Assembly: GCF_002846335.1 (NCBI RefSeq)
Contig: NZ_PJMQ01000001.1
Span: 3,348,001-3,412,000, forward strand
Direction: 5' to 3'
Origin: Janthinobacterium sp. 61
Lineage (GTDB): Bacteria > Pseudomonadota > Gammaproteobacteria > Burkholderiales > Burkholderiaceae_D
Length of the DNA: 64,000 nt
The number at the start of each line of letters is the position of its first letter. Position 1 is the stretch's first letter. The notes beneath the pieces were generated by a model. That model saw only the letters and a list, made by a program, of their open reading frames with translations. It was not told the DNA's origin and did not search any database. This document shows, one piece after another, positions 26,257-37,071 of this stretch. A program made the translations under genes and the position numbers.

Positions 26257-28668
26257 TCACACCCTCGGCGGATCCGTTTCGCGCGCGAATGCCCGGTGTG
26301 CCGCCAGCGCTTTTTTAAAGGCCGCCACGGCTTTCACCACGTCGCCGAACGGCACGACGATGACGGCTGGATCAGGCTTGCCATCGGGCAGGGCCGCCGG
26401 CACACCAGCCTTGTCCAGCAAACCCTTGCCCGCGCCGACGGCAAGCATCGGCTTGCAGTGGCGGTATTGCAGGCGCAGGAAGTCGAGCGCGTTGGCGTCG
26501 TCAGCCAGTTGCTGGACGGCGCCCTGGCCATCGGGAAGCACGACGGCGTCGAACAGCACGGACGGTCCCGCTTCGAGCGAGATTTCCACGTCGAGTGGCG
26601 CACCGCCGCTGGTGTCGACTTTCCCCAGGAGGCTGCCCACCAGCCGTGGCACGGCGCCATCGGAGAGCAACGATGCATAGATGTTGCGCACCTGCGCGCC
26701 ATCGCTGCCCGGCCCCACCAGGATGGCCACGCGCAGGGTATGGATGCCCGTCTTGCCGGGACGGAAAAAGAGCGACAGTGCCGGCGACGGCGGATACGCG
26801 GGCAGCGGCTGCAGGGAGGCGCGCGGCATGACGGGCGGCAGCGCCAGGCCCAGTGCATCAGCCAGGCGCTGCGCCAGGGTTTCGTCGACATTGCGCAGCA
26901 TGGCGACGATGCGCTGGCGGATCACCACCGTCTGTACCTTGCTCAGTTCAAAGCGGAAGGCGTGCACGATATGGTCTTGTTCGACCGGCGTCTGGCTGAT
27001 CCAGAACAAACGCGCCTGGCCATAGTGCTCGGCGAACTTCTCGGGCTTGCCGCGCACCTCGTCGCCTTCGGCGGGCGCGGGAAAACTGTTGAAACCCTTC
27101 GTACCCGCCTGGAACGGGCAGCCGCCCGCCAGCGAATTGGGTTCGTAGGCCACCCGGCCACGGTTGATGGCCTGGCGGTGGATACCGTCGCGCTGGTTGT
27201 TGTGCAGGGGCGCCAGCGGAGCATTGATGGGAATTTCATGGAAGTTGGCGCCGCCCAGCCGCGTGATCTGCGTGTCCATGTACGAGTGAATGCGGCCCTG
27301 CAGCAGCGGATCGTTGGAAAAATCGATGCCGGGCACGATGTGCGCCGTGCAAAAGGCCACCTGCTCCGTCTCGGCGAAAAAATTGTCCGGGTTGCGGTTC
27401 AAGACCATTTTGCCGACGGGGACAAGCGGCACCAGCTCTTCGGGGATCAGCTTGGTGGGATCGAGTACGTCGAAGGGAAATGCTTCCGCCTGCGCTTCCG
27501 TGAACACCTGGAAGGACAGCTCGTACTCGGGATACTCGCCGCACTCGATGGCTTCCCACAGATCGCGCCGGTGGAAGTCGGAATCGGCGCCGCTGATCTT
27601 GACTGCTTCGTCCCACACAAGGGAATGCGTGCCGGCCATCGGCGACCAGTGGAATTTGCAGAAGACGGACTGGCCCTTGGCATTCACGAGACGGAAGGTG
27701 TGCACGCCAAAGCCCTGCATCATGCGGTAGCTGCGCGGAATGGCGCGGTCGGACATGGCCCACATCAGCATGTGCGTGATTTCAGGCGACAGCGAGGCGA
27801 AATCCCAGAACGTGTCGTGTGCGCTGGCCGCCTGCGGCATGCCATGGTGCGGCTCGGGCTTGACGGCGTGGATCAGGTCGGGAAATTTCATCGCATCCTG
27901 GATGAAGAAGACGGGAATGTTATTGCCCACCAGGTCCCAGTTGCCCTCGTCCGTATAAAACTTCACGGCGAAGCCGCGCACATCGCGTGCCGTATCGGTC
28001 GAACCCCGTTCGCCGGCCACGGTGGAAAAGCGCACGAAGACGGGTGTGCGCTTGCCCGCCTTGGCGAACAGCGCGGCACGCGTCAGCTTGCCTTGCTCCT
28101 TGTAGCATTCAAAGTAACCATGGGCGGCCGAACCGCGCGCATGCACGACGCGCTCGGGGATGCGCTCGTGGTCGAAATGCGTGAGCTTTTCACGCAAAAT
28201 GAAGTCTTCCATCAGGGTGGGGCCGCGCAAACCCGCCTTCAGCGAATTCTGGTTGTCACCCACGGGCACGCCCTGATTGGTCGTCAACACACAGCCGTTG
28301 TCGTCGCTGCGGGCGCCGTCCAGCGAGGCATTACGCGCATTCTCGCCCAGCGCTGGCTGGCCATCGCCCGTCTTCGCTGATGCTGTCGTTTCACCCGTAG
28401 TGCTGGCCGTTGCCAGCGGTTCACCCGCTGCCACATGCACGCCTTCGGCAGGCGTACGCGCCGCCTCGCCATACTGGCCATCTTCCTTGGGATTGACAGC
28501 CATGGCGGCGGCCAGCTCCTGGCCGGCGGCCGTTTTTTGCAGCAGTGCGCGGGTCACGTCATTATCCGCGCCCAGGCTGTGCGGCGCCTTGCTGTCGGAT
28601 GGACCGGACATGCTGCTTAAAACGGAACCCGCACCGTCCGTGGACGGCGTTTTCTTGTTGCTAGCCAT
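26257..28668 (-). CDS. katE: Large-subunit monofunctional catalase (HPII/KatE type)
   Basis: Breaks down hydrogen peroxide. 803 residues from ATG 28668, which has a strong AGGAG site; the frame extends upstream without support. The distal histidine region is [12 protein letters not shown] near residue 173, the catalytic asparagine lies in [13 protein letters not shown], and the proximal heme tyrosine is in [16 protein letters not shown] near residue 460. The C-terminal 150 residues form the flavodoxin/PfpI-like domain that marks large catalases. The N-terminus carries about 140 low-complexity residues rich in Ala, Thr and Gly, longer than usual for HPII (753 aa in E. coli). Confidence 0.95.
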   Translation of the reverse strand: MASNKKTPSTDGAGSVLSSMSGPSDSKAPHSLGADNDVTRALLQKTAAGQELAAAMAVNPKEDGQYGEAARTPAEGVHVAAGEPLATASTTGETTASAKTGDGQPALGENARNASLDGARSDDNGCVLTTNQGVPVGDNQNSLKAGLRGPTLMEDFILREKLTHFDHERIPERVVHARGSAAHGYFECYKEQGKLTRAALFAKAGKRTPVFVRFSTVAGERGSTDTARDVRGFAVKFYTDEGNWDLVGNNIPVFFIQDAMKFPDLIHAVKPEPHHGMPQAASAHDTFWDFASLSPEITHMLMWAMSDRAIPRSYRMMQGFGVHTFRLVNAKGQSVFCKFHWSPMAGTHSLVWDEAVKISGADSDFHRRDLWEAIECGEYPEYELSFQVFTEAQAEAFPFDVLDPTKLIPEELVPLVPVGKMVLNRNPDNFFAETEQVAFCTAHIVPGIDFSNDPLLQGRIHSYMDTQITRLGGANFHEIPINAPLAPLHNNQRDGIHRQAINRGRVAYEPNSLAGGCPFQAGTKGFNSFPAPAEGDEVRGKPEKFAEHYGQARLFWISQTPVEQDHIVHAFRFELSKVQTVVIRQRIVAMLRNVDETLAQRLADALGLALPPVMPRASLQPLPAYPPSPALSLFFRPGKTGIHTLRVAILVGPGSDGAQVRNIYASLLSDGAVPRLVGSLLGKVDTSGGAPLDVEISLEAGPSVLFDAVVLPDGQGAVQQLADDANALDFLRLQYRHCKPMLAVGAGKGLLDKAGVPAALPDGKPDPAVIVVPFGDVVKAVAAFKKALAAHRAFARETDPPRV

Positions 28669-28907
28669 GTCATCTCCTGTGAGAAATTCGCCCCGGGAGA
28701 ACGCTACAACTCCCTCATTCAGCGCACGAACAGGGCAATCAAAATAAGGATGGGAATAGGTATGCCGATTAAACACGACAAAACGGAGCGCATCATCACG
28801 CCCCTTTACTGCTTGCTACTGTCTTGTGCGCGTGGGCGCTGGCCCGCCCCGCCATGACGGCGAAGGGAACAGCGCCCACGACAGCACCTTCCAGGAAGAC
28901 GTAAAAC

Positions 28908-29261
28908 TTATTTACGCGAACCCAGCAGTTTCGACAGGCCATAACCGGCCGCTGCCGCAATCAGCAAGGATACGGCCGGACGCTCGCGCACATAGCCACG
29001 GCCCGTCTCGCCGGCGCGCTGGCAGGCGGCGCCCAATTGCTTGCCGCGGGCCATCAGGGTTTCGGAAGCCTTGCTGACGGTATCGCTGACCTGGTCGATG
29101 CGGTCGCCTACCTGATCCACGCCGTCATGCGCGCGCGTGGCCACCTTGTCGGCCAGGGGCTGGGCTTGGCTAGCCACCTTGTCGATGGTGCGGTGCAAAT
29201 CCTGGCGGGTATCCTGGACGTTGCCATTCAAATCGGAGCTGGTTTTTTCAATCGCGTTCAT
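28908..29261 (-). CDS. DUF883/ElaB-like membrane-anchored protein
   Basis: A 117-aa helical protein. Residues 1-90 are amphipathic and rich in Asp, Gln, Ala and Arg (for example HRTIDKVASQAQPLADKVA), followed by YVRERPAVSLLIAAAAGYGLSKLL. That C-terminal RxRP plus glycine-rich membrane anchor is typical of the DUF883/ElaB/YqjD group, which in E. coli associates with ribosomes and membrane in stationary phase. It has a good AAGGA site. Transcription is independent of the catalase gene downstream, with a 239-bp gap (28669-28907). Confidence 0.8.
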   Translation of the reverse strand: MNAIEKTSSDLNGNVQDTRQDLHRTIDKVASQAQPLADKVATRAHDGVDQVGDRIDQVSDTVSKASETLMARGKQLGAACQRAGETGRGYVRERPAVSLLIAAAAGYGLSKLLGSRK

Positions 29262-29607
29262 GATGGTTTCCTTTAACAGTGAATAATTTCAACCATGCTC
29301 GATGCCGTGACCGAATCATGATTCTCCTCGCTTCAGGGGAAAAGAAGCGGCTAAACGCTGCCGGGCTGAGCCATATCAAACGGTGGATCAGCAGCAAGCT
29401 GTTAGCACTACCTTAACCGCACCCGCCGCGCGCCACTGTGCGCTGCCACACCTTGAGGCACAGGCTTAAATTCCTGTTGGAAATAGCAATCCCCGCCGGC
29501 CCGGTGTGGCGGGCAGGGCGTTTTCCTCCTGCAATTGCAAGAACTGCTCCGGAGGCGCGAGGTGGCTGAGATCCCGCCAGTGCAGGCTGGCGGCGACAAA
29601 GTTGCAG
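29262..29607. other. Intergenic stretch without a supported gene
   Basis: Region between the DUF883 gene and the tRNA terminator. Short open frames here have no ribosome sites or recognisable products. It probably contains the DUF883 promoter. Confidence 0.4.
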
Positions 29608-29611
29608 ACGA

Positions 29612-29642
29612 AAAAAAACCACCGTTTGAGCGGTGGTTTTTT
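29612..29642 (-). terminator. Terminator after tRNA-Thr
   Basis: Stem AACCACCG/CGGTGGTT (29617-29624 with 29631-29638) with a 6-base loop, flanked by A and T runs on both sides, so it can act in both directions. It lies about 20 bp past the tRNA 3' end. Confidence 0.85.
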
Positions 29643-29657
29643 TCTACTGCGAATACT

Positions 29658-29733
29658 TGGTGCCGTTGGCCGGAATCGAACTGGCGACCTTCACATTACG
29701 AATGTGCTGCTCTACCAACTGAGCTACAACGGC
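29658..29733 (-). tRNA. tRNA-Thr (anticodon CGT)
   Basis: A 76-base cloverleaf on the minus strand with encoded CCA. Acceptor arms GCCGTTG/CAACGGC pair fully, the D arm is GCTC/GAGC, and the anticodon loop TTCGTAA gives CGT, reading ACG (Thr). The T arm is GCCAG-TTCGATT-CCGGC, with one A-C mismatch (52-62). The G27-A43 non-pair at the top of the anticodon stem is common in this tRNA. Confidence 0.95.
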
Positions 29734-29849
29734 GAAGACCCACATTCTACAAACAATGCACAAAATTTGCTAGTGTCAACGCGAACTTTTTTGCATTTTT
29801 TTCGCGGCCCGGCTACGGGCCGCTGAAATCCATGGAAAAGTGCGGCTTT

Positions 29850-30851
29850 TTACTCCGCGTGGTAAGCCGTGACGCGGGCCACTTCGTCTTTCGAGCCAAG
29901 GAAGACGGGCACGCGCTGATGCAGCTTGTGCGGGGCGATGTCCATGATGCGCTGCTGGCCATCGGTGGCTGCGCCGCCGGCTTGCTCGACGATGAAAGCC
30001 ATCGGGTTCGCTTCGTACATCAGGCGCAGCTTGCCGGGCATTGACGTGTCGCGCAGGTCGGCCGGGTACATGAAGATGCCGCCGCGGTTCAGGATGCGGT
30101 GCACGTCGGCCACCATCGAGGCGATCCAGCGCATGTTGAAGTTGCTGCCGCGCGGACCCGTGTCGCCGGCCAGCAGCTCGTCGACATAGCGTTTCACGGG
30201 CGGATGCCAGTGGCGCGCGTTCGACATGTTGATGGCGAATTCCTTCGTCGTCGGCGGAATCTGCATATTGCTTTGCGTGAGGACCCACGAACCCATTTCG
30301 CGGTCCAGGGTGAAGCAGTTCACGCCATTGCCGAAGGTCAGTACCAGCATGGTTTGCGGGCCATACACGGCGTAGCCGGCGGCAACCTGCTTGGTGCCTG
30401 CCTGCATGAAGTCCTGCTCCGTCGGCTGCCCCATGCCTTCCGGTGCTTTGAGCACCGAGAAGATGGTGCCGATGGAAACGTTGACGTCGATGTTCGACGA
30501 GCCATCGAGTGGGTCGAACAGCAGCATGTATTCGCCCTTCGGATAGCGGTTCGGGATCGGGTGGATCGATTCCATTTCTTCCGATGCCATGGCCGCCAGG
30601 TGGCCGCCCCATTCGTTCGCTTCGAGCAGGATCTCGTTGGAGATGATGTCGAGTTTTTTCTGTACTTCGCCCTGCACGTTTTCCGTGTCGGCCGTGCCCA
30701 GCACTTCACCGAGGGCGCCCTTGCCGACAGCATGGCTGATGGTTTTGCACGCGCGCGCGACGACTTCGATCAGCAGGCGCAGTTCGGCCGGAATGCTGTT
30801 GTTCGAGCGCTGCTCTTCAACCAGGTATTGCGTAAGACTGATGCGTTTCAT
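29850..30851 (-). CDS. fbp: Class I fructose-1,6-bisphosphatase
   Basis: A 333-aa gluconeogenic enzyme that hydrolyses fructose-1,6-bisphosphate to fructose-6-phosphate. The metal-binding motif [12 protein letters not shown] lies near residue 115, with SEEME upstream and the substrate-site stretch [19 protein letters not shown] near 265. Length matches the class I family. It follows pepN on the same strand with a 35-bp gap, so the two may share a transcript. Confidence 0.96.
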   Translation of the reverse strand: MKRISLTQYLVEEQRSNNSIPAELRLLIEVVARACKTISHAVGKGALGEVLGTADTENVQGEVQKKLDIISNEILLEANEWGGHLAAMASEEMESIHPIPNRYPKGEYMLLFDPLDGSSNIDVNVSIGTIFSVLKAPEGMGQPTEQDFMQAGTKQVAAGYAVYGPQTMLVLTFGNGVNCFTLDREMGSWVLTQSNMQIPPTTKEFAINMSNARHWHPPVKRYVDELLAGDTGPRGSNFNMRWIASMVADVHRILNRGGIFMYPADLRDTSMPGKLRLMYEANPMAFIVEQAGGAATDGQQRIMDIAPHKLHQRVPVFLGSKDEVARVTAYHAE

Positions 30852-30886
30852 GAATTCCCTTTTGTTTTTGGTGATGATTTGCTGTG

Positions 30887-33541
30887 CTAGTTCGCTAAAG
30901 CCTTGCTGACCACTTCCATCACGTCATTCGACAGGCTGGCCTGGCCGGCGACTTTTTCCAGCGCGCTACGCATATGGCTTTGCAGCGCAGGCACGTAACG
31001 GCGCCAGCGGTCCATGGAGCGCGCCAGGCGGGCGGCCACTTGCGGGTTCAGGGCGTCGAGCGCAATGACTTGCTCGGCCCAGAATGCGTAGCCACTGCCA
31101 TCTGCCGCGTGGAATTGCGATGGATTGGCGTTGGTGAAATTGAAGATCAGGCTGCGCGCGCGGTTCGGATTTTTCAAGGTGAACGCATGGTGCGTCATCA
31201 ACTGGCGCACGGCTTGCACGTCGGTCGTTGGTGCGGCCGCCTGCATGGCGAACCACTTGTCGATCACCAGCGCCTCGTTCTCAAAGTCGCGATAGAAACT
31301 GGCCAGGGCCGCCTGCGCGTGCGATGGCGAACCCGAATGTATCAGAGCGCCCAGGGCGGCCGCGCGGTCCGTCATGTTGCCGGCGCCGTCGAACTGCTGC
31401 TGCGCAAGGGCCAGCTCCGCTTCGCCCGGTGCAATCAGCAAATAGGACAGGGCCAGGTTTTTCAAGGCCCGCTTGCCGGCCGACAGGGCGTCGGGGCTGT
31501 AGTCGCCCGGCGTCTGGTTGGCGTGGTACTGCGCCAGCAATTCAGGCTTCATGGCTGCCGCGATAGTGCGGCGCATGAACTGGCGCGCCGCGTGGATCGC
31601 CTGCGGGTCGACTTGTGCCATGCGCTCGGCGATGATGGTTTCCGATGGCAGGATCAGGGCCAGCTCGCGGAAGGCAGGATCGAGCGTTTCGTCGGCCAGC
31701 AAGGCGCGCTGCGCTTCGATGAAGGTCTCATCCAGCGCCAGCGCTTCGCCAGCGGCCACGGCGCCGGTCAGTTTCAGCAGGCGTTCCATGGCCAGGCGCT
31801 GGCCCGCTTCCCATCGGTTCACCGGGTCGCTGTCGTGACGGAACAGGTGCAGCAGCTGCGCATCGGTATAGTCGTACTCCAGCACCACGGGCGCGGAAAA
31901 ATCGCGCAGCAGCGAAGGCACGGGTGCTTGCGTCACGTTCGTGAAACGGAAGGTTTGCGACGCTTCGGTCAATTCCAGCACCACGCTGGTAGCGCCATTC
32001 GATGCCACGCCGTCCACGTGCAGCGGCAGGTCGCGGCCATCGGCAGCCAGCAAGCCGACGGTGACGGGAATGTGGAATGGCAGTTTTTTCGGCTGGCCCG
32101 GCGTGGCGGGGCAGCTTTGCGCCAGCGTCAGTTCAAACGTCTGGCTGGCAGCGTCGTAGCACGTGGAAGCGGTGACGATGGGCGTGCCGGCCTGGCTGTA
32201 CCAGCGCTCGAACTGGGTGAAATCACGGCCATTCGCGTCCGCCATGGCGGCGCGGAAGTCGTCGCACTGCACGGCCTGGCCATCGTGGCGTTCAAAGTAC
32301 AGGTCCATGCCCTTGCGGAAACCGTCGCGGCCCACCAGCGTCTGGACCATGCGCACCACTTCGGCGCCCTTTTCGTAGATGGTAACGGTATAAAAGTTAT
32401 TGATCTCTACAAAAGAATCGGGACGCACGGGATGCGCCATCGGACCGGCGTCTTCGGGGAACTGCGCCTGGCGCAGCGTGCGCACCTGATCGATTCGCGT
32501 GACGGCGCGGCCCGTGTCCGTACCGATCATGTCGGCCGAAAATTCCTGGTCGCGGAACACCGTCAAGCCTTCTTTCAGCGACAGCTGGAACCAGTCGCGG
32601 CACGTCACGCGGTTGCCGGTCCAGTTATGGAAGTACTCGTGGCCCACCACCGCTTCGATGCCCGCGTAATCGACGTCGGTCGCCACGCGCGAGTTGGCCA
32701 GCACGTACTTGGTATTGAAAATATTCAAACCCTTGTTTTCCATGGCGCCCATGTTGAAATCGCCGACGGCGACGATCATGAAGCGGTCCAGGTCCAGTTC
32801 CAGGCCGAAGCGCTCCTCGTCCCAGCGGATCGAGTTCTTCAGCGACTGCATGGCGTAATCGGTTTTATCCAGGTTGCCTTCTTCCACCCACACCTGGAGC
32901 AGCACTTCGCGGCCGGACTTGAGCCTGTAATGCTCTTCCTGGCATACCAGGCGCGCCGCCACCAGGGCGAACAGGTAAGACGGCTTCTTGAACGGGTCTT
33001 CCCACTTGGCGTAATGGCGGCCATCACCGAGGTCGCCCTCTTCGATCAGGTTGCCGTTCGATAGCAGCACCGGATACTTATCCTTGTCGGCGCGCAGCAT
33101 GACGGTGTACCTGGCCATCACGTCCGGGCGGTCCGGGAAGAAGGTGATGCGGCGGAAGCCTTCCGCTTCGCACTGCGTGAAGAAGTTATGGTTCGACACG
33201 TACAGGCCGGACAGCGAGGTATTGTCCTGCGGCGCCAGCACGGTCTCGATATCGAGCAGCACCTCGTCCGGCGCCTTGGGAATGGTCAGCATGCTGGCCG
33301 TCAGCTTGTACTGCGACGGTTTCAGCAGCTTGCCGTTCAGGCGTACCTGCACCAGTTCAATGTGTTCGCCATGCAATTCGATGCTGCGGCGGCTGCTGGC
33401 CGGGTTATGGCGCATGCGGATCCGGCTCGCCACCACTGTGCGGGCGGGATCAAGATCGAAACCAAGTTCGACGCTGTCAACCAGGAAGCTGGGCGGCGTG
33501 TAATCTTTGCGGTAAATCGTCTGAGGGCTGTCTGTGCGCAT
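30887..33541 (-). CDS. pepN: Aminopeptidase N
   Basis: An 884-aa M1-family zinc metallopeptidase of the cytoplasm that removes N-terminal residues from peptides. The substrate-recognition motif GAMENKG precedes the zinc site HEYFHNW (HExxH, near residue 300), and the third zinc ligand is in [14 protein letters not shown] about 20 residues later. Size and C-terminal helical domain match E. coli PepN. It begins about 200 bp from a divergent lipoprotein gene. Confidence 0.96.
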   Translation of the reverse strand: MRTDSPQTIYRKDYTPPSFLVDSVELGFDLDPARTVVASRIRMRHNPASSRRSIELHGEHIELVQVRLNGKLLKPSQYKLTASMLTIPKAPDEVLLDIETVLAPQDNTSLSGLYVSNHNFFTQCEAEGFRRITFFPDRPDVMARYTVMLRADKDKYPVLLSNGNLIEEGDLGDGRHYAKWEDPFKKPSYLFALVAARLVCQEEHYRLKSGREVLLQVWVEEGNLDKTDYAMQSLKNSIRWDEERFGLELDLDRFMIVAVGDFNMGAMENKGLNIFNTKYVLANSRVATDVDYAGIEAVVGHEYFHNWTGNRVTCRDWFQLSLKEGLTVFRDQEFSADMIGTDTGRAVTRIDQVRTLRQAQFPEDAGPMAHPVRPDSFVEINNFYTVTIYEKGAEVVRMVQTLVGRDGFRKGMDLYFERHDGQAVQCDDFRAAMADANGRDFTQFERWYSQAGTPIVTASTCYDAASQTFELTLAQSCPATPGQPKKLPFHIPVTVGLLAADGRDLPLHVDGVASNGATSVVLELTEASQTFRFTNVTQAPVPSLLRDFSAPVVLEYDYTDAQLLHLFRHDSDPVNRWEAGQRLAMERLLKLTGAVAAGEALALDETFIEAQRALLADETLDPAFRELALILPSETIIAERMAQVDPQAIHAARQFMRRTIAAAMKPELLAQYHANQTPGDYSPDALSAGKRALKNLALSYLLIAPGEAELALAQQQFDGAGNMTDRAAALGALIHSGSPSHAQAALASFYRDFENEALVIDKWFAMQAAAPTTDVQAVRQLMTHHAFTLKNPNRARSLIFNFTNANPSQFHAADGSGYAFWAEQVIALDALNPQVAARLARSMDRWRRYVPALQSHMRSALEKVAGQASLSNDVMEVVSKALAN

Positions 33542-33739
33542 AGGGATTTGGGTGGGAGCGGAGGCAAAAGCCTATTTTACCAACACCAGCCCCCCGATAG
33601 TCGCGATTCAGCTCAGGAATGTTGGATTCCCTTACACGCAGACATACCAGGTAACATTCTGTAATAATGCATGGAAACAAATAGAACTATTCTTATAATA
33701 CCAAGTGATGAATTGCGTCTACTATCAGGAGATCATGCA

Positions 33740-34369
33740 ATGAAACGATATCTCACCATCATGATGGCCGCATTGACCGTGTTGCTGACCGGATGCGCCA
33801 CCACCATACGCAGCGATGTGACCGTTTTCCATGAGTGGCCTGCGCAATTGCAGGACAAATCATATGCATTTGAAGCGCCAGCGGCGGAAAACGATACGCT
33901 GGAATACCGCAGCTATCAGAACCTGGTGCGCGCGGAACTGGCAAAACACGGCTTCGGCGAAGCTTCCGGCCCTGCGGCTGCCAATTTGCGCGTGGCGATG
34001 AATTTTTCCACCGTCGACTATCCTGAGCGCGTGCTGCAAGCCACCGATCCATTCTGGTATGGACCCGGCTACTGGCCTGGCCGCTACGGCTATCGCTACG
34101 GCGCATGGCCAGGCTATGGCCGCTTCGGTTACAACCCTTACTGGTATGGTCCAATGGACGTGGAAGAAAGCGTGCGCCATAAATACGAACGCGAATTGCG
34201 CGTGACGATCAATGACCGCAGCGGCAAGAAACTGTACGACGTGACCGTGCAATCGACCAGCAACAAGCGCGCCACCTCGCAAGTGATGCCGGCCATGGTG
34301 GCCAGCGCCTTTGCCGACTTCCCCGGCCAGAGCGGCGTGCCCCGTAAAGTCGAAGTCAAGGTGGAATAA
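33740..34369 (+). CDS. DUF4136-domain lipoprotein
   Basis: 209 residues from ATG 33740 with AGGAG upstream. The lipoprotein signal peptide ends LLTGCATT (cysteine at about residue 18). A DUF4136 fold follows (TFHEW-like start, then the beta-rich body and VMPAMVASAFADFPGQSG near the end). A Gly/Tyr/Trp-rich insert at about 115-135 (YWPGRYGYRYGAWPGYG) is unusual and could be a flexible surface loop. Function of the family is unknown; it is probably anchored in the outer membrane. Confidence 0.82.
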   Translation: MKRYLTIMMAALTVLLTGCATTIRSDVTVFHEWPAQLQDKSYAFEAPAAENDTLEYRSYQNLVRAELAKHGFGEASGPAAANLRVAMNFSTVDYPERVLQATDPFWYGPGYWPGRYGYRYGAWPGYGRFGYNPYWYGPMDVEESVRHKYERELRVTINDRSGKKLYDVTVQSTSNKRATSQVMPAMVASAFADFPGQSGVPRKVEVKVE

Positions 34370-34375
34370 CTGAAA

Positions 34376-34506
34376 GCGCCAGTCAAAACCTACTGCGCGT
34401 CGTGATCTACGGCCTGTGATGCTCACTGCCTCGGCGGCCCCGTACTTCGTACAGTTGCGCTTCTCGACCGCAGCTCCCTTCCGCTCGCTACGGTTTTGTC
34501 AGGCGC
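34376..34506. repeat. Short element with imperfect terminal inverted repeats
   Basis: The ends GCGCCAGTCAAAACC (34376-34390) and GGTTTTGTCAGGCGC (34492-34506) are inverted repeats differing at a few positions. Inside is a further dyad (GTACTTCGTAC). It has no coding sense and sits just after a gene stop, as intergenic repeat elements often do. It looks like a non-autonomous dispersed repeat; copy number cannot be judged from this window. Confidence 0.5.
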
Positions 34507-34524
34507 GAGAAGTCTGGAGTATTT

Positions 34525-34567
34525 TTAAAAAACCGGCTTGTGCAGCGATGCGCAAGCCGGTTTTTTC
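34525..34567. terminator. Bidirectional Rho-independent terminator
   Basis: Stem AACCGGCTTG/CAAGCCGGTT (34531-34540 with 34553-34562) flanked by an A run before and a T run after. It serves the DUF4136 gene on the plus strand and the small membrane protein/qor pair on the minus strand. Confidence 0.85.
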
Positions 34568-34571
34568 ATGT

Positions 34572-34691
34572 CTACGAATAATATGCCTCGGCGGCAAAAG
34601 TGAGCACGCCGATCAGGGCCACGGCCAATACCAACACGATCAACAGGCGGCCGAACTTCGGCGTGCCGTCGTTTTCGCTACCGCCGCTCAT
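34572..34691 (-). CDS. 39-aa single-pass membrane protein coupled to qor
   Basis: Reads MSGGSENDGTPKFGR, then a helix (about 16-34) of Leu, Ile, Val and Ala, ending AEAYYS. Its ATG overlaps the stop of the quinone oxidoreductase gene (ATGA), the terminator follows directly, and charge pattern and helix are clean, which argues for a real protein. No function is recognisable. It may be a small membrane subunit or simply a conserved micro-protein made with the oxidoreductase. Confidence 0.55.
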   Translation of the reverse strand: MSGGSENDGTPKFGRLLIVLVLAVALIGVLTFAAEAYYS

Positions 34692-35677
34692 GGCACGATG
34701 ATGGTCGAGCCGGTGGTCTTGCGCCCTTCCAGGTCTGCGTGCGCCTGGGCGACATGGGCCAGGCCGTAGCGCTGGTTGATCTCGATTTTGACTTCACCGC
34801 TGCTGACGACACCAAACAGCGAGGCAGACATCTCTTCCAGATTCGCGCGGTTCGACGCATAGCTGAACAAGGCCGGGCGCGTGATGAAGAGCGAACCGCG
34901 CGAGGCCAGCTCGCTGAGGGTGAACGCGGGCACGGGCCCGGACGCATTGCCGAAGCTGACCATCATGCCCAGCGGCGCCAGGCAGTCGAGCGAGCCCGTA
35001 AACGTATCCTTGCCGATGGAATCGTAGACCACGGAGACGCCCTTGCCACCCGTAATCTCGCGCACGCGCTCGACGAAGTTTTCCCTGTTGTAGTTAATGA
35101 CGTGGGCCGCGCCATGCGCCTTGGCCAGCGCCGCCTTCTCATCGGAACCGGCCGTGCCGATCAGGTTCACGCCCAGCACCTTCGCCCACTGGCAGGCGAT
35201 CAGGCCCACGCCACCCGCCGCCGCGTGAAACAGAATGGTATCGCCCGCCTTCAGCGCCACCGTGCGGTGAAACAGGTATTGCACCGTCAAGCCCTGCAGC
35301 ATCATGGCGGCCGCCGTATCGAAGCCGATGCGCTCGGGCAGCACCAGCAACAGGGCCGCCGGCAAGTTACGCTGCTGCGCATACGCGCCATTGATGCGCG
35401 CCGCATAGGCCACGCGGTCGCCCACTTTCACTTCCGTGACGCCCTCGCCCACCGCCTCGACGATGCCAGCCCCCTCGACACCTAGGCCATTGGGCAGCGG
35501 CTGCGGATACAGGCCCGTGCGGAAATACACATCGATGAAATTGAGGCCGATCGCCTCGTGTTTCACGCGCGCTTCGCCGGGGCCGGGAGGCGGCAGTTCC
35601 ACATCCACATATTCCATCACGTCCGGGCCGCCCACGCGCTGTACGCGGATGGCTTTGGTGGTAATCGTTGCGCTCAC
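34688..35677 (-). CDS. Quinone oxidoreductase, zinc-free MDR family
   Basis: 329 residues starting at GTG 35677, chosen because AAGGAG sits 7 bases before it; the frame is open further upstream but lacks support. The MDR fold includes the NADPH-binding glycine motif AAAGGVGLIACQWAK and the family pattern GVEGAGIVEAVGEGV. The zinc-ligand cysteines of alcohol dehydrogenases are missing, as in QorA. It reduces quinones with NADPH. It overlaps a downstream 39-aa membrane protein (ATGA). Confidence 0.92.
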   Translation of the reverse strand: MSATITTKAIRVQRVGGPDVMEYVDVELPPPGPGEARVKHEAIGLNFIDVYFRTGLYPQPLPNGLGVEGAGIVEAVGEGVTEVKVGDRVAYAARINGAYAQQRNLPAALLLVLPERIGFDTAAAMMLQGLTVQYLFHRTVALKAGDTILFHAAAGGVGLIACQWAKVLGVNLIGTAGSDEKAALAKAHGAAHVINYNRENFVERVREITGGKGVSVVYDSIGKDTFTGSLDCLAPLGMMVSFGNASGPVPAFTLSELASRGSLFITRPALFSYASNRANLEEMSASLFGVVSSGEVKIEINQRYGLAHVAQAHADLEGRKTTGSTIIVP

Positions 35678-35709
35678 AATATGCTCCTTGAAGAAGAATC
35701 GGGAAAACG

Positions 35710-36099
35710 TCAGGCGGCAGCAACGGCCTGCGCCTGCAGCTGCGACAGCACCAGGTGCGCCGAGGACAGATTCGTCGCGCACGCCACGTTGTGCACGTCG
35801 CAGGCGCGCACCAGGGCGTTGATGTCCGGCTCGTGCGGCTGCGGCGTCATCGGGTCGCGCAGGAAGATCACGCAATCGATCAAGCCTTCCACCAGCAGCG
35901 AGCCGATCTGCAAGTCGCCGCCGAACGGGCCCGAATGCTTGCGCTCGACGCTCAGGCCCAGTTCTGCGATCAGGCGACCGCCCGTGGTGCCCGTGGCCGA
36001 CAATTCGCAGCCCTTGAGAAAGTCCAGGTATTCGCCCGCCAGGGTAATCATGTCATCTTTTTTCTTGTCGTGGGCAATCAGGGCGATGCGTGTTTTCAT
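35710..36099 (-). CDS. mgsA: Methylglyoxal synthase
   Basis: About 129 residues from ATG 36099 ([17 protein letters not shown]); a second ATG lies 12 bases earlier. It converts dihydroxyacetone phosphate to methylglyoxal and phosphate. Family motifs are present: [19 protein letters not shown] with the catalytic Asp, and [14 protein letters not shown]. It lies 30 bp after an EamA transporter gene and 33 bp ahead of the quinone oxidoreductase gene on the same strand, so all may form one operon. Confidence 0.94.
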   Translation of the reverse strand: MKTRIALIAHDKKKDDMITLAGEYLDFLKGCELSATGTTGGRLIAELGLSVERKHSGPFGGDLQIGSLLVEGLIDCVIFLRDPMTPQPHEPDINALVRACDVHNVACATNLSSAHLVLSQLQAQAVAAA

Positions 36100-36128
36100 G
36101 GTGAGGATCATTTCAGTGGGTGGAGGAA

Positions 36129-37049
36129 TTATTTCTTTTTCGACAGCAAGTAAATACCGGCTAATACCAGGCTGGTGCCAGCCAGTTGCCAGTTGGTGAT
36201 CGGTTCATCGAGGATCATCGCCCCCAGGAACAGGGTCGAGACGGGGCCGATCATGCCTGCCTGCGAAGCGACGGGCGCGCCGATGCGTTCGACGGCGATC
36301 ATCGTCATGAAGACGGGCATCACCGTGCAAAAGATGCCATTAAGCAAAGACAAGCCATATACGGGCATGGGCTGGATCAGCAGCTCGACAGGGCGCAGGA
36401 TGAAGAACTGGGCAATGCAGGCAAAGCTGGCCACGCACATCGCGTAGGAAACGAGCCGCATCGAACCGATGCGTTTCACCAGTTCGCCGGATCCCAGCAG
36501 ATACACGGCATACGAACAGGCCGATCCCAGCACCAGGGTCGAGCCGAGCGCCACATTGCTGGCGCCACCCTGCAAGTCGTGCACGAAGACCAGCACGATA
36601 CCGCAATACGAGGTGAGCAGCGCCAGCCATTGGAGGCGGCTGATGCTCTGCTTGAAGTACACGGTGGTAATCAGGAGCACGAAAGTGGGCGTGAGAAACA
36701 GAATCAGCCGCTCCAGCCCCACGGAGATATATTGCAGGCCCAGGAAATCCAGGTAGCTGGACAAGTAATAGCCGACCAAACCCAAACCGACGAGGCGCCA
36801 ACGGTCGCTGGTCGACAGCGGCGGCTCCGTGCGCATCTTCCACCAGGCGATGACGGCGAACACGGGTAGCGAAAAGATCATCCTGAAGGCGATCAGGGTG
36901 ACGGCGTCGATCTGGTAGCGGTACAGCAGCTTGGCGACGATGGCCTTGGTGGAAAACAACACCGCCCCGCCCACGGCGATGGCCAGGCCACCGAGATAGA
37001 CGGAACGGGGAAGCGATGTAGGGGTTGCTTGCGGGGGACTGGAGCTCAT
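36129..37049 (-). CDS. EamA/DMT-family transporter
   Basis: 306 residues from ATG 37049 with ten hydrophobic helices in two EamA repeats of five. The second repeat ends [27 protein letters not shown], a typical ending (conserved E-P and positive C-terminus). Such proteins export amino acids or other metabolites; the substrate cannot be read from the sequence. It begins the mgsA-qor gene run. Confidence 0.88.
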   Translation of the reverse strand: MSSSPPQATPTSLPRSVYLGGLAIAVGGAVLFSTKAIVAKLLYRYQIDAVTLIAFRMIFSLPVFAVIAWWKMRTEPPLSTSDRWRLVGLGLVGYYLSSYLDFLGLQYISVGLERLILFLTPTFVLLITTVYFKQSISRLQWLALLTSYCGIVLVFVHDLQGGASNVALGSTLVLGSACSYAVYLLGSGELVKRIGSMRLVSYAMCVASFACIAQFFILRPVELLIQPMPVYGLSLLNGIFCTVMPVFMTMIAVERIGAPVASQAGMIGPVSTLFLGAMILDEPITNWQLAGTSLVLAGIYLLSKKK

Positions 37050-37071
37050 GCCAAGATTGTAAGGCAAAAGC

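Noticed and set aside
26296..28380. Long open frame (about 690 codons) antisense to katE
   Set aside because: High GC leaves antisense frames open. The translation is His/Arg/Gln-rich and resembles no protein, while katE shows all catalytic motifs.
30974..33064. Long open frame antisense to pepN
   Set aside because: Same reason: shadow of a GC-rich gene, no start signals, no family features.
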